Shown here piece after piece: positions 1-12,238 of a stretch of 64,000 nucleotides of DNA (position 1 is its first letter; the number at the start of each line of letters is the position of its first letter). The stretch spans positions 435,326 through 499,325 of the forward strand of contig CAUJNA010003248.1 of NCBI GenBank assembly GCA_963377175.1, in the 5' to 3' direction. The translations under genes were made by a program, and so were the position numbers. Below the pieces are notes generated by a model that did no database searches, was not told the DNA's origin, and saw nothing but the letters and a program-made list of their open reading frames with translations. The DNA is from Effrenium voratum (lineage: Eukaryota; Sar; Dinophyceae; Suessiales; Symbiodiniaceae).

Positions 1-29
1 GGCGTGCGGGCGTGCGTGGCGTGCGTGCG

Positions 30-110
<81 letters not shown>

Positions 111-158
111 TGGGTGGGTGGGTGGGTGGGTGGGTGGGTGGGTGGGTGTGTGTGTGTG
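1..158. repeat. GTGC / GGGT / GT microsatellite
   Basis: The window opens in a run of GTGC tetramers that changes into GGGT tetramers near 110 and then GT dimers near 146. Long open frames here only reflect the repeat (Arg-Ala-Cys-Val repeats) and are not genes. The left end of the array lies outside the window. Confidence 0.95.
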
Positions 159-1990
159 CTTTTGTGCTTGTGTGCTTGTGTGCCTGTGCTGGTACGAAAG
201 GCTCGTGCCAATAGAGCCAGGGATGCCCGCAACATGTTGCACTCCAGCCAAGACGCAGCTGCGATGTCCTTGCCCCGAACTGGAGCGCCAGTACATCGCC
301 CTAAAACCTGCAGGGCTGACGTCGCCTGGGCTGGGAAGCAAAGAATGAAGCACGGAACCCACGCGCATCTTTTTGAGGCGGCTGTGGCGGATCCGTGCAG
401 GCCAGCGGCAATGTTGGCCACTTCGGCAGCTGTGCAGGTGCCACTGTGAGAGCTGTCGAAAAGGGTCATGAAGACCTGAGCGGCCCATCACGTCACTCAC
501 TCTCAAACGCAACGCCAAACATTTTGCAATTTGCAAACGAAACCTGCAACTCAAAATCGGACTACCCTCCTGTCAAGCTGATGCACATGGCACGTCTGGT
601 GCAAACCCCGCAGATGAACTTGCCAAGTGTCTCCGCACTTCTCGCTCAGCTTGGAGGAGCTGAATAGGCCTAGGCGAGAACGAGCTTCCTATCCGGCTCA
701 TGGCGAGCTGCATGCGGGCACCCGCGAGCGACAGATCAGAAAACTGCATCCGATCCAGGCTTGAGATGGCCAGGCTCAAGTGCATATCCCACATCCCCTG
801 CTGCCAAGACACAGACCATGACCAAAAGCTCGCGGCTGTCTATCAACGCCTTGGGCACTGGATAAATCCAGGATCTCGCATGCCCATGTCCAACCAGCCT
901 TTGGGAACACCGGGCGAACATCTGTGGGCTCTGGCAGTTTGTCACTGGTTGGCTTTACCCTGCAGCGCCGACATGCTGCCTGGACACATTCTGTTGGCTG
1001 AAAGCATCGAATATAAAGAGCAGGTTGAACTCTGGTAGAAATAGGATCCTTGGCTCCAGCTCGCAAGACGGAATTTCTAATTGCTGTGTGCAAACTGATC
1101 GCCACAGCAAGTGTCTGTGTCAAACTTGGCGCCCTCAAATGGGTAACTGTTTCTCGGCTTTTTTTGAGAATAAGGGTTCGCGTTCTGTGACACAGGGGTA
1201 TGCAACTATGGCTGACACAAACCCAAGCGTCTCTGACAGCTCTTCGTAGCTAATCCATCCAGAGTTGTCCAGGTCAATGTTCTTGTACCGCCTTGCGAGC
1301 GGTGAACCGCTTGCGTCAAAACTGTCAGATGGGAAGCCGCGAACTTAAAGACTTCAACAGACATACGCGAATAGACCTGCATAATGTTGGCAAGTAGTGG
1401 CTTCGACTATGACAACCATGACCGTCCCTGACGCTTTGACAGCGCTGTCACGCCAACCCTTCGGGCCCGGACCTGTAGACAGCCCAAACATCGCCTTGGC
1501 TTGGCCATTCAACCTCAATCGCCTTCTCTTTTTCGGCATGCCAACCTGTGCCCCAAAAATCCTGCCGGTCAAGAAGCAGTAAGTCCGAAATTGCAGGCCA
1601 GAAATGACTGCTTAACTGTCTCGGCAAGCGCACCGCTTCAATCCCCGTGCTCTTCCACTTCGCGGTTTTCTTGCAGGGTGGCCTGTAATCCCAACCCTCC
1701 GCCCTTCTCGCCCCGTCCGGCGGAATCCCTAAACAAAGACCCACCTTAAGCTTAAAACGGAGGGCATAAGGACCAAACGGACCAAACGGACGTATGGCAG
1801 CTGGGCTCGAGGACCAAACGGCTCAGAGCCGCTCAAGCGAAGCGCAGCGACCCGCCGCCGAGGGGCCGTTTTCGTAGGCCCCAAAGAAGCGCCGCAGCGT
1901 GGGGCCCACGTCCCGCTGCGCCCAGGCGCTGCCTGGGGCCGCGCCGGGCACCACGGACCGCAGGCTGCGGACCTAAGACCCACAAGGCAC

Positions 1991-2040
1991 CAAGGCGCCC
2001 CAAGGCGCCCCAAGGCGCCCCAAGGCGCCCCAAGGCGCCC
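1991..2040. repeat. 10-bp minisatellite, five exact units
   Basis: The unit CAAGGCGCCC is repeated five times head to tail without change. It lies in a GC-rich pocket and keeps a frame open by repetition only. Confidence 0.95.
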
Positions 2041-3031
2041 CAAGAGGTTCCAGGTCCACTTCAGCAAACGACCTGTTCATATTTTCTCTTTTTTACTTGG
2101 GATCCTTTGGGCCGCGACTGAAGCAAGCCTCCCTCACTGCGTCGCCTACATGATCTCGAGTATGCACATGCCCCGTTCAAATCATGTCCACCCGCTTTCT
2201 TGTACTGATCCTCGGCCGACCCACCCTTCAGCAGATCCTGATCCACAAAAGCGGACGCTTCCATCTGGCTGGAGACTCCCCTCTCATGACCGGACTGGCT
2301 CGGGAAAAAAGATGCAGTGGTCCATTGTCCCATCCGCTCTGCCAACGAAACAACCTCGCAGAAAGTGCGCCCAGCTGGGCGCTCTGACAAAGCCAGCGCC
2401 CATGACCTGCGACCAGGTCAGAACATCCGGAGATTGCCGCTTGCGATGCTCACCCCAATCATCCCGTGCGGGTCCCACTTTTGGAACTTTGGACCCCCAC
2501 CCCCCACCAACCCCCAGAACTCCCATGCACCGTGCTGGCACCTTCGAGCTTCAGCGCATGGCGGGCACGGGTGAAACGGCGAGCAGGGTCTGGGGGTTGG
2601 CTTTGGGCACGTGGATCGCAATGCTCGATATCCGCTAGCTCGACATAGCGAAGCAAAGCCCAAAGAAGGCAAAGCACTTACAACTTCAAGTTGGTGCGAC
2701 CATTGATCTTCAGGCTTCTAACTTGCACATGCATGTTCCGCACCCCATCTGGAGCCAAGCGCAATCCCGGAGCCTTTGGACCGACTGTCCCAAACAAACG
2801 GGACAGGCAGAAACAGCACACGAGCCGCACCGAAAGGCACCGAGGCTCGGAGCGCGGATCAGAGGAAAAGCGCCGCTGTCCCTTGGAAAGGTGCTGGGCC
2901 CAACCGAATGCTGTTGTAGTTGTCATCGCGATGGACGCTGGCAGATAGGTGAGAATACGTTGGCCGTCGAGCTTCCATGCATGGAGGTGTGACTAAGACG
3001 CGTCTGACTATTTTGCATCTCAGCCCCAAGG

Positions 3032-3048
3032 CTTGAGCCACAAATGGC
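3032..3048 (-). other. Possible dinoflagellate spliced-leader relic
   Basis: Read on the minus strand this is GCCATTTGTGGCTCAAG. It equals the last 16 bases of the known 22-nt dinoflagellate spliced leader (ending GCCATTTTGGCTCAAG) with one inserted G. Such relics are known where trans-spliced mRNAs were retroposed. No recognisable gene lies downstream of it on the minus strand, so chance is possible. Confidence 0.3.
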
Positions 3049-3332
3049 CAGTCAGGAACGTGACATTGCAAACTTCCCAGCACACTCCATCTCAATTCTT
3101 CAACGCCCCTTTCCCTCTATTTTGAAAGTCGCTGGCAGCCTGCAGCTTTGGATACGGCCCCTAGTCCATCTTCTGAGTGCTGGTGGCTTTGCCACTTGGC
3201 CAGCACGAAACAACCTCGCGCCGGGCACAACGACTTGTGACCCGGCCCTCCCTCTGTGCCGCCTCAAACTGGTGAAACAACCTTCGAGAAGGCTGGAAAA
3301 TGACCCCGTGGTCACTCAAGCGCACCCTAAGC

Positions 3333-4499
3333 CTACTCCACATTGAATGAAAGAATCTTGGAAGGCCCTTTGGAAAAGTGTGGGCTGTCCTTTTCACTGC
3401 CAAAGCGCTGACGTCCATCCTGTCCCTGCGGGCTCTCCTGACTATCTGAATCTAAGCCATCTTGGAGCTCTGGCGGCAGGTTCTTGGCTCGCTGCGTCTC
3501 TCCAGCTTTCCGAATCTTGTCGTGGAATTCGGCCAGGCTCACACCTTGAGTACTGTTCCTGCGAACGCTCGACAGGACCTTTTCGTTCAGCTCCTCAGCT
3601 CTCTTCCGGCCGGTCTCGCGCAAAACAATGGTGTCCTGCTGCTTCATGGTTACGGACTTCCTTCGATCTGCCACGGGCTTGGCGACCGGCTTTGTGACCG
3701 TCTGGGCCGGCAGTGAGGACATGTAGGCAGGATGCTTCAAAGGGGTGCGGGCTGCTGAGGGCCGCCAGGGAATCTGGCATTCCTCTTCCTTGTCATCTTT
3801 CACTTCGACCGTCCTCTGTCTTCTCAAGAAGACCAGGGTGGGTTGCTGCAACCTCGAGCCTGGCTGGGCAGCCGTGTCCCCGTGCCACTTGGGAAGCATG
3901 TCCGCGTTGGTCAGCGCAGGGAACACGCGGTCGGAGGCATAGCGCTGAGCACGCTCTGCCCTAAAGGCGATGCGCTGCTCCAGTTCCGTCGGCTCCTGGC
4001 CGAGGCTCTCTTCATGGCCAGGCGCTGCCTCTGGCGCCGGCTTGCGGCCTCTTTTGGTACCCTCAGGGGCCGGGAGAACAGTCACAAAGTAAGTCCTCAC
4101 AACTCTCCGCGGCGAAGTGCGCCGAAAAGGCGGCGTAGGAATCGTGGGTGGGAGGGCGCGCTTTGGCTTGGCCACTTGCGGCTCGGAATGCAAGCGAACC
4201 TCAAAGCGCGCACTGTCATCCGCCGCATCACCGGCACCAACTGAATAGGCTGGCGAGAATTCGACCATGTGGGGTGCAAGGGGCTCGGCTACGCAAGCCC
4301 TCACAATCAATTGGCTGGTGATATGTTCTGCCTGCATGACCAAAACATTATAGGCTGGCGTTCCGCTACATTCCCTCACCCCAAGCATCAACAACACTTG
4401 TCCAAGTCTTTCACGCGCATTCGAGCAGAATGGCATACGCCGGCCGTCAGCACGATGGAAACAGCCCATGCAGCATCTCCACAAGGCCTCCGAGTCCAA
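3333..4499 (-). CDS. Unidentified protein or long exon, basic and low-complexity
   Basis: A 388-codon open frame, the longest on either strand before the retroelements. I do not recognise a family. The product is rich in Lys, Arg, Glu, Gln and Ser, has basic clusters (KRGRKP near the middle, RRKSVT in the C-terminal third) that resemble nuclear-localisation or kinase-site motifs, and ends in a highly charged tail rich in Ser, Gln and Asp. Its composition differs from nearby shadow frames, which is why it is kept. The first methionine may not be the true start: in dinoflagellates such a frame is often one exon of a split gene, and exon-like sequence continues upstream at 4656-4896. It is on the same strand as the other exon-like frames up to 16.5 kb. 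Confidence 0.45.
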   Translation of the reverse strand: MDSEALWRCCMGCFHRADGRRMPFCSNARERLGQVLLMLGVRECSGTPAYNVLVMQAEHITSQLIVRACVAEPLAPHMVEFSPAYSVGAGDAADDSARFEVRLHSEPQVAKPKRALPPTIPTPPFRRTSPRRVVRTYFVTVLPAPEGTKRGRKPAPEAAPGHEESLGQEPTELEQRIAFRAERAQRYASDRVFPALTNADMLPKWHGDTAAQPGSRLQQPTLVFLRRQRTVEVKDDKEEECQIPWRPSAARTPLKHPAYMSSLPAQTVTKPVAKPVADRRKSVTMKQQDTIVLRETGRKRAEELNEKVLSSVRRNSTQGVSLAEFHDKIRKAGETQRAKNLPPELQDGLDSDSQESPQGQDGRQRFGSEKDSPHFSKGPSKILSFNVE

Positions 4500-4655
4500 A
4501 GGGCCCGGATCGATGCTTTTCCGTGCTAGCAGACAAGCATTGGTGGTTCACACCTCGGCACGCAGCCCAGAAACGGAAAACATGCACCTCAAAGCAAAGG
4601 ACCCGTCCAAGGGGGGGAGGGTTTCCACTGCTTGACATGTGCGTGCAAAGACGCC

Positions 4656-4896
4656 ACAACTGAGAAAGAACTGTTCGGACGGTCATGGTTCGGGCAACTT
4701 GCTTGACTCCGTGCGGTTTCAGTTGTTTTCGGCAAAACTCATCTTCATGGGCGAAATTGATCGCAACCAGCCCCGTTGTCAGGTCGCGATTTGCTTCCAA
4801 ACTACAGACCAGCCTTGGCAGGCGCACAACAAGCAAGCCCCCGACTCCATCACTGGTGGCCCACCAGGGATGCACCTGACAAGGTAGCTGATCCAA
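4656..4896 (-). CDS. Candidate exon, unidentified
   Basis: A minus-strand open frame with protein-like composition, with alternating hydrophobic and charged residues (for example LLVVRLPRLVCSLEANRD, then AINFAHEDEF). It lies just upstream of the 3333-4499 frame on the same strand and could be an earlier exon of the same gene. No family recognised and no splice sites fixed. Confidence 0.25.
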
Positions 4897-4899
4897 AGA

Positions 4900-7287
4900 A
4901 CTGTTGAAAGTTGAAACCGAAGGGACCCGGGGCTAGATCTTGTTAGTTGGACAAGCTTGCGCGGCCTCTTGAAATGAGGGATCCTACATACCGGGGCTGG
5001 CACTGCCCCTCATCGATTTCCGGTTGTAGTTTGTGAGCACGCTTCCGCTGTTTGGTGGCCTCGCGTTTCCCGTTTAGGGGAAACACGCAGCCGAAATCAC
5101 GACCCCACCGGCCAGTGCCACGGCCCTGGTTGTTGCCCACGAAGTGGTAAAAACACTCGTTCAGGGAAACCCGCCAGCTGGTGAATGCAACATACCCAGA
5201 TGATAAGAAACTCGCTGGAGGTACCCCATTTGGCTAGGTAGTGAATGCAAATGTGGTGCTGACCCATGGCATGGAAAAGGCAAACAATAAATGTTCTAGT
5301 GTGGCACCTGCCCGAGAAGCGGGTACAGTCAGTCCGCGCGTAGAAACCGGTCTTCAACACCAAAATAAAAAGCAAATGAATTGACGCGTGAGCATTGCGT
5401 GCCGAATGCCCTTCATAGCTTTCAGGCTGCCCCCACAGCCCGAACAAACATCTCACCGCGTCCTGAAACACCGGGCACATACCGTGCATACTAAAGACAA
5501 AAAGCCCTGACCAATTTCTTTCATTTGCCCAACCCTACATGCCAACAAAAAGAAGAAGCTACATGATAAAGAGCGCCTTTGCACAGCTGCTCGGCTATCC
5601 ACGTGCTCGAAGACACGCTGACCTGAGACAGCAATGTGACACATGAATCATGAAGAGTGTTGCCCGATCTTTAATCTCTTTCATGAACGCATGCTTTCAG
5701 AAAGTTGGCCCAATGCCGCTCCACACCGCAATTTCTGGGAGCTGGGTCACGTGCAGTTGCCGGTGTTGCGCCGCGCCATACCAAACGTCTCGAGCATGAA
5801 ATCCTGACAGCCGCGGGCCTCTTTGGCCCAAGGGGCAAGGGCTGAGATGCTGAGGCTGCGGCCCAGTCTTTGGAGCGTCCGGCAAAGTGGTGCAGCACGG
5901 CAGGCCTGGGCCATGCGCGCCGCGAGCCGCGAGCCAACGCCCAAGTCTCACAGACTGAAACCTGAGCCCTGTGCTCTGAGAGGCCGCGGGCACCCACGAC
6001 CTCAGACCGAAACTCCTGGTCCCTTGCCCTGGGCGCTTTTGGAAAAAGACGGGGACGCCTGAAACTGTGTTTTCCGTGCGTTTCCCCTTGCAGTGCAAAA
6101 AGGGGTACACTCAAAAACACAGGCTTCTGTGGAGCTTTTCGAACACAGATGCCACACGCGTCCAAACTCCTTGCAACAAGGGCGCATGGTTGACGTCCAC
6201 CAGCCGTGGGTCTGCAAAGCGGAGGAAGGAGGAGCGTCTGGCACCAAACTGGCCCTGAGGCTCGGGAGCCCGCGCACAGCCGCTCAGAAATCTGCAGTCG
6301 TAAAGGACCCTCCTGTTCACGAACATGGAGCCCACCAAATGGTCACTTTTGAAGAGAACCAGTCTTGGCCCCAGGTTCCATGTGGACAGGAGGGAAACCA
6401 TCTAGTTCTGACTGCGACTCCCGGCTGCCAAGCGCTCGCTCGTCCGCCACCAGCACAACGCATAGAGCGCAATCTGCCGATTGCTTCAAATGGGCATCTC
6501 TGAAACAAACATGGGCGTTGCCACAAATAAGCGTTTGCGCAAGTTCGGCTAGAGTGCAGCGCCTGCCTCATGGTTGCCCTTTGCATTCGGCCAAATGTAC
6601 TGCGCACACTCAGAGTCGTAGCCTGGCATCCGAATCGCTGGGGCACCATTTCCAGCATCCAGCTCGCAGCCGCAGCAGCAGCAACAGCAGCGCCTGCTTC
6701 GCCTCTGGCCGCTGCCTGCCGCGGGCATGGGAAGCACTGCATCTGGACCTTTGGCCCCTCCAATCCAGAGAACGTCCCCTCATTGCGCGGGAAACTCTTA
6801 CAATGATGTTACAAGGCTAGGAAGACTCGGCAACGAAAAGCAACGCGGGTAATAGGGCTACGCTTCCCCGTAGCCCGCGGCCTCCAGGCCTAATACCTCC
6901 AGGACCGTCTCATCGAAGGCCCCTTGATCCTTTTCGATGTTCTGCATCCACGACGCCTGCGCCCCAGGAAGGCGCACCGCAGAGCCGGGCAACAGGCTGC
7001 AGCTGTAAGCAAAATGCCAATCAGGGCACCCCCGGGCAAAGGGCTGGCTGGAACGCGGCGTCTCCAAATGGGCGCCCGTCTTCCATGCCCCGCCTTCTCC
7101 AACAGCAGGTCCAGAAAGAAGTGGCCCCTTGGGGAAGAGCGGATAAAGACCACCTTGGAGTTTGCGACTCTGCAGTCCCCGCACCTGGCCTGCTAAGCTG
7201 AGCTTGCTTGCGTTTTGAATTTGTGGCAGTCAAGAAAATATGCCAAGGTGCATGCATGCAGAACACTACAATACAACACATTATCTG
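4900..7287. other. No assignable gene
   Basis: Both strands carry only short overlapping open frames with no motif I can name. There is a poly-CAG-like patch near 6665-6695 (alanine or glutamine codons, depending on frame). Treated as intron or intergenic sequence. Confidence 0.5.
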
Positions 7288-7455
7288 TAAATTACACTAC
7301 ATTACATTACATTACGTTACATTACATTACATTACATTACATTACAGCACACTACATTACATTACAGCACACTACATTGCAGTGTGTTGCGTTGCATTGC
7401 ATTGCATTGCATTGCATTGCATTACATCGCATTGCATTGCATTGCACGGCATTGC
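7288..7455. repeat. ATTAC / ATTGC pentanucleotide array, block 1
   Basis: Degenerate pentamer array that shifts from CATTA-type units (about 7295-7375) to CATTG-type units (about 7385-7455). It ends abruptly at GC-rich exon-like sequence. Confidence 0.95.
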
Positions 7456-7640
7456 ACACGAGAGCGGCGCTTGCCGCTGACAGCTCCCCGAAATGGGCCA
7501 GCGCGGCCGCCCGCTCCGCCCTGCGCTGAGCCTCCTCCTGGTCCGACGCGGCGTTCCGCCTGCCGCGTCCCTCTGCCAGTTCGTACGCTGCCGCCGCTGC
7601 CGCGTCCAAAAGGACGCGACAGTGCCCTGCTGCAAGGAGC
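7456..7640 (-). CDS. Candidate exon between two microsatellite blocks
   Basis: A GC-rich island between two related pentanucleotide arrays. The minus strand reads an Ala/Glu/Arg-rich, helix-like segment (for example LLDAAAAAAYELAEGRG, then EEAQRRAERAAALAHFGEL) that looks like part of an alpha-helical or coiled-coil protein. No family recognised; exon edges are not fixed. Another frame is also open, so the coding strand is an inference from composition. Confidence 0.3.
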
Positions 7641-7642
7641 AC

Positions 7643-7796
7643 GGCATTACATTACAACAACTTTACATCGCACTACATTACATTGCATTACATCACATTG
7701 CATTACATTACACTATACTACACTACACTACATTACATTACATTATGTTACATTACAGCACAGTACGCTACAGTACACTACACTACACTACAGCAT
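7643..7796. repeat. ATTAC / ATTGC pentanucleotide array, block 2
   Basis: A second array of the same mixed CATTA/CATTG/CACTA pentamers, more degenerate than block 1. The two blocks frame the GC-rich island at 7456-7640. Confidence 0.9.
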
Positions 7797-10700
7797 TAGC
7801 ATGCCACGTTACATTCCTAATGCATACGAGCGCACCACACAGACACGCACATCCAATAAGAACTAAGATGCTCGCGCCGTTGTTCAGCGTTTGCGGCTTG
7901 CCAAAGTCGCGCGTTGCGACATCAGGCGCGCCAAAAATACCGCCTGGCCGTGCAACCCAACTTGCGCGCAACAAAATAGGTGAAGAAAAATGGCTGATGC
8001 CAGCCTGCCCAAGCTCCCAGGACTGCAGGAATGGAGACGTTCCAACCTTGCTTTTCTTCTTTCTTCCGTTCCGACTCGGAGTTCGGAGTTCGGAATTTTT
8101 GGCCGTCACGTTCGCAGTTTGGGGCACAGGCACTCGGGCACCACGAACTGGTCCGGGTCAACGACCAACAAGGCCTGCAAAGGTTTGTCTTCAAATTGGG
8201 GGGCCCAAGATGGTGGGTCTCTTTGAAAACTCGCCACAAGGTCCCCCAGAACAGAACACACACCCAAATCTTTTCCGGATGCAACAGGGTGGGACCGAAG
8301 CAAACAGCTCTCGGGGGTTGCTCAACGCACCTCATAGTAGTTCAAGAACTTCTTGGCCTTGGCCGACTGCTGTGACTACCGGCCGCGACGAGTCTGAAAT
8401 CCTGGGCGTGGAGCTGAGAACCACCGCAGCCAGTTCGGGGCTCGGTGATGGGGCGGGCTCACCTGAGGCAAAGCCCCCCTTCGATGTGCTTTGTGGTCAA
8501 GCCGACATCGAAACATTCAACTCAATGATCGAAGCCACATGTGCGGCCTCCGGCCTCGGTGTCATCTGTCTCCAGAATGAAGCTGATCCCATGACCTTGC
8601 ACGAACCAAGCAGGCCCATCAACTCGCAGACCGAATTGGAGAGCTGAGCGCTCCGCGGACTGCGTAGCAGCGCCAAAGATTCAAGAAGGGCTGGTATGTA
8701 TGAATCCTCAGCAGGTGGCTCCTTGAAAAATCGTCTCAGCTTCCCGCCTAATGCGAACCATTGCGTTCCCTTTCATGCATAGATAAAGGTTTGTAGCATG
8801 CCGGCGCATCCTAGTCGCTACGCAGACCTGAACAAGATGAACAGTATCTGTTAGATCAGACTTGATGCGGTGCATCTTTGATGACCTCTAGCCCATTGTC
8901 CCTGGGCAAACCGCCAAGCGCAAGACTGATTTGGCGTCGCCTTGGCAATGGCTTTGAGAATGCACTTCCCCAGCTGCACGCACAAGAGCCCTGCAGCAAC
9001 CAGTACTGCCACAGATCGAGAGGCTTGGCCTGACTATGTTCAAAACTTTGGCTTCGAGCTCCAAGCAACACGCCCTCAAACCAAGATGAGACCCGACATG
9101 TTTTGACCGTAGGAACGGCAGTCAGGCTGGGGCTGGGCAACAAAAGTATGACGACTGGGGCGCGCCGCTGCAACCCTTCAAGCCTCCTCTCTTTGCGAAT
9201 GGTTGCGATCTTGGCAGCCTTGGGCAAACCAACTTCGAATGTGTCGCATGCTCCGTGCCCTGGGGCTCATGCCGGAGACGCTCTATCTCTACCCGCCGCA
9301 CCTGCAGCCATGAGGTTGAGTCAAACGCAAACTGAGCGCCATTCCCTACATCTGTGCGGTTTTGTTATAGGGCTATTCAACAAACATATCTGCACCTATC
9401 TAATCTAATTTATCCATTTATCTATCCATCCATCCATCCATCCATCCAGCCAGCCATCCAGCCAGAAATCCATCCATCTATCGATCGATCTATCCATCTA
9501 TCTATCCATCCATCGATCCATCTATATTCATATCTCGTTCTATCGCCCGAACCTGTTGCGCATCAAAGCCATCGGCAGGCCTTGGCGCACTGCTCTCGCC
9601 GCGCGTAAACGAGCTCACCAAGTCCACCGTCAGCAGGGGAAGCCTGGAGAGCCATGAGGAACCCTCGCACCGAGGCCAAAGCCAGCGGACCCATGCTGGC
9701 TCGGACTCGCCAAGGAAGCCGTAGGCGCGCACAAGCCTCGAGCATCGAGAATCTGGTCACTTTGCCCCCTTCTTCCTGGTGGGAGACACGGTGGCATTAA
9801 TTCGCAGTCAGTCAGCGGCAAGGCAGCACAAAAAGCGGTGCAAGCCCCGCCACAAACGCACCTCTGACTCAGCTGCTGACAAAAGCAGCGTCTGAGTGCA
9901 GCGGGCTGTGCTTTCCAGCTCTGCTGTGAGGCCCTGACATAGACTCCCATGGCCAAACGCATACGAGGGCTCCGGCTGCCTTCCACCCCACGGCTTCCTG
10001 GCCACCCGTCTGGCCTGCATCGTCAGGATGATGGCGCAGGCCTGGCGGCTCCGGCAGTCCCCTCCCTCGATTCGTCGATGCCCTGACTCGCCTCTGGGCA
10101 CAGGCATGCCGACTCGCCGAAAGTGAGGCCAAGCAGGTCTTCAGACCTGACGTCTTATCCAAAACTCATACAGACTGCCCCACTGTTGAGCCGCTGTGGG
10201 AATCACACGAGATGCCTCTCAAATGAAATCCTCAAGTTCTGAACAGGCGCACATGGCCACACAGCGCGAGGCCAAAGTGTCAGCTGGCAGCACCTCAATT
10301 GCATGGCTCATCAAACTTTTTGTCCTGCCGTTGCTAGGATGGTGGATCCTGAATTGCCCAGCTCATGGTGCATCTTGTCGAAAATCGCAGCCAGGAAAGG
10401 AAAGTCGCAAAGTTTGGCAACGCAGCGCGTTGCTCAGCAGCGGCGGTCTGCGAACGAGGTGCTGGAACGTCTGCCCACGCAGATTGGATGGCATGGCTTG
10501 CTGCCTGGCGACGGGGGCTACTTGCGCATGAGAAACCTTTGCTCCTTCTCCGCCGGCCTGAGCGCAGGCATTGATGATCTCGTCGCCACTGGGCGCGCCC
10601 TTTTCGACAGCAGGGAAGATAAGACAAGGACCAAACTTGCATTGGATCGCAGATGTGCCTCTGCCAGTGGGGCTGGGCAAGCTGCCTGGCACCTGGCCAC

Positions 10701-12238
10701 AGCATGCTGACAAGCCGGAGGGCCAAACAGTCTCATGGACACATGCATGCGCAGTGCAGCATGTTGGCCTGGCCAGGGTGGCTAGCATCCATGCCCAGAA
10801 CATGGCACATGGCGCATTGACATCATTAAATCATGGCATGCAATCGAGCAGGGCTGTGGTAGTGAGGTTTGGAGCTGATCGACTTAGTAGCAACCACTGG
10901 CCCCTTCTGTCCTAGCGGGTAAGACGGGGTCAAGATTGACGTGTCGTTTCGCGCAGGGATGGCACCTGTGCATGTGTGCATTTTGCATGTGTAGAGGTGC
11001 GCAAAGGGGGGGTGTAAATGTGCGTAAGTGTGCGTGTGTGTGTGTGTGTACCTGACCTGCTGAGTTGACCAGCTAGAAACGTCTGGACTTTTTGCGCCAT
11101 TCTCTACGTTAACAGCGGCCGTCTGTGCAATCAAGCTTAAGCTTCACATCTTTCGCATGGCTGGCTTTTTGGTAGGCATCGGCTTCGGCCGATCCCGACC
11201 GTAGAAAATGGGCCTCGGGCCAAGGAGTAATCCAAGTTGGAGGTCGTTAGGTTACCCTCGGTGTAGCCAAACTGTTTGACAGCCGGCACCGAGGAATGCT
11301 GCAAAACGATGCAGAGCACTCTCACGGATTAATTGCCAGCGGCTCCGCAGGTTCATCCTGAGCCCTGAGCAGGATCACAAAAAAAGCATGGGACCGACTG
11401 GGCAACCCTCAGGGCATCTCAACCAGCTCCTTTCAATGGAGCCGTGAAGCCTGCAAAGTGGATGGCGGAAATGCAACAGCATCTGGCCAACTTATAGCTA
11501 CCATGAGCTCCAGGTGTACTGTGCTGGCACAGATCGTTGCAGCTTGTGCCTTGCTAGCTTCTCAAGGTTAAAACAACTGCTCATAGGATGGAGGATGGTC
11601 GCCAAGTGTCCGAGAGGCGGTCAGAGCTTTGGAAAGCTAGCAGGGCGGAACAAGAAATCCGTCTCAGGCCACGTGATGCAGCAGTTCAAACTAGATTTGC
11701 CAGGGCCGGGTCGGCGAGGACTAACGAGACAATAGCCATTGCAAACGCCAGTAAAAGTCCGCAACTCGTCAATGCCATAATATGTCTATCATCAGAACGG
11801 TGATGAGTGACACTCGTGAAGAAAATCAATTCAGAAGCGTTCAGGCGTCTCTGCAATGAATTCAAACTCAGGGGACGGGCTTTGTCAGCTCAAGTTCTCT
11901 GAGCACACCAAGGGTAAATCGCAGCTTTGCACACCTTTCACCCCTCCAATGCCGCGAAGCCCAGCCTAATTTCAACGAAACAGTACCCCAGGCGCATGAC
12001 CTTCGCCATTCAGCATGGAGATATGTGACGTCATCTGCCTGGCCCCGCTGGCGCGTTGCGTTGGCCCAATGCGATGTGCCCAAACGGGCAATGATGAGAG
12101 ACAAACGACGCCGTGCCGGGAGGCCAAAACAAGTACTTCGAGACAGTGTTCGTACATGCAACCGAACAGCCAGCTTTGAGACCTCTGTGTGCGATAGGCT
12201 CCGGGCCCGCAGTTTCTTGCTCGAAGATCCGCTTCACC
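7797..12238. other. No assignable gene; microsatellites
   Basis: Short exon-like frames occur on the minus strand (around 8106-8300, 8856-9227 and 10363-10700) and on the plus strand (about 8460-8647), but none has a recognisable domain or clear splice sites. A CATC array (9415-9530) and a short GT run (about 11028-11049) are present. Confidence 0.45.
9415..9530. repeat. CATC / ATCT tetranucleotide microsatellite
   Basis: Imperfect run of ATCC, ATCT and ATCG tetramers with two CAGC interruptions. Confidence 0.95.

Larger units (their letters stand above)
159..3332. other. No assignable gene
   Basis: Mixed-composition sequence with only short open frames. Minus-strand frames near 573-812 and 2061-2390 have exon-like composition but no recognisable motif. 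The stretch holds a 10-bp minisatellite (1991-2040) and a spliced-leader-like site (3032-3048). It could be intron or intergenic DNA. Confidence 0.5.

Noticed and set aside
4..449. Two overlapping 114- and 145-codon open frames at the left edge
   Set aside because: They are translations of the GTGC/GGGT microsatellite and share no features of a protein.
11340..11375. TCCGCAGGTTCA, like the 3' end of 18S rRNA (reverse complement)
   Set aside because: Only 12 bases match and the flanks diverge at once; no other rRNA sequence nearby.
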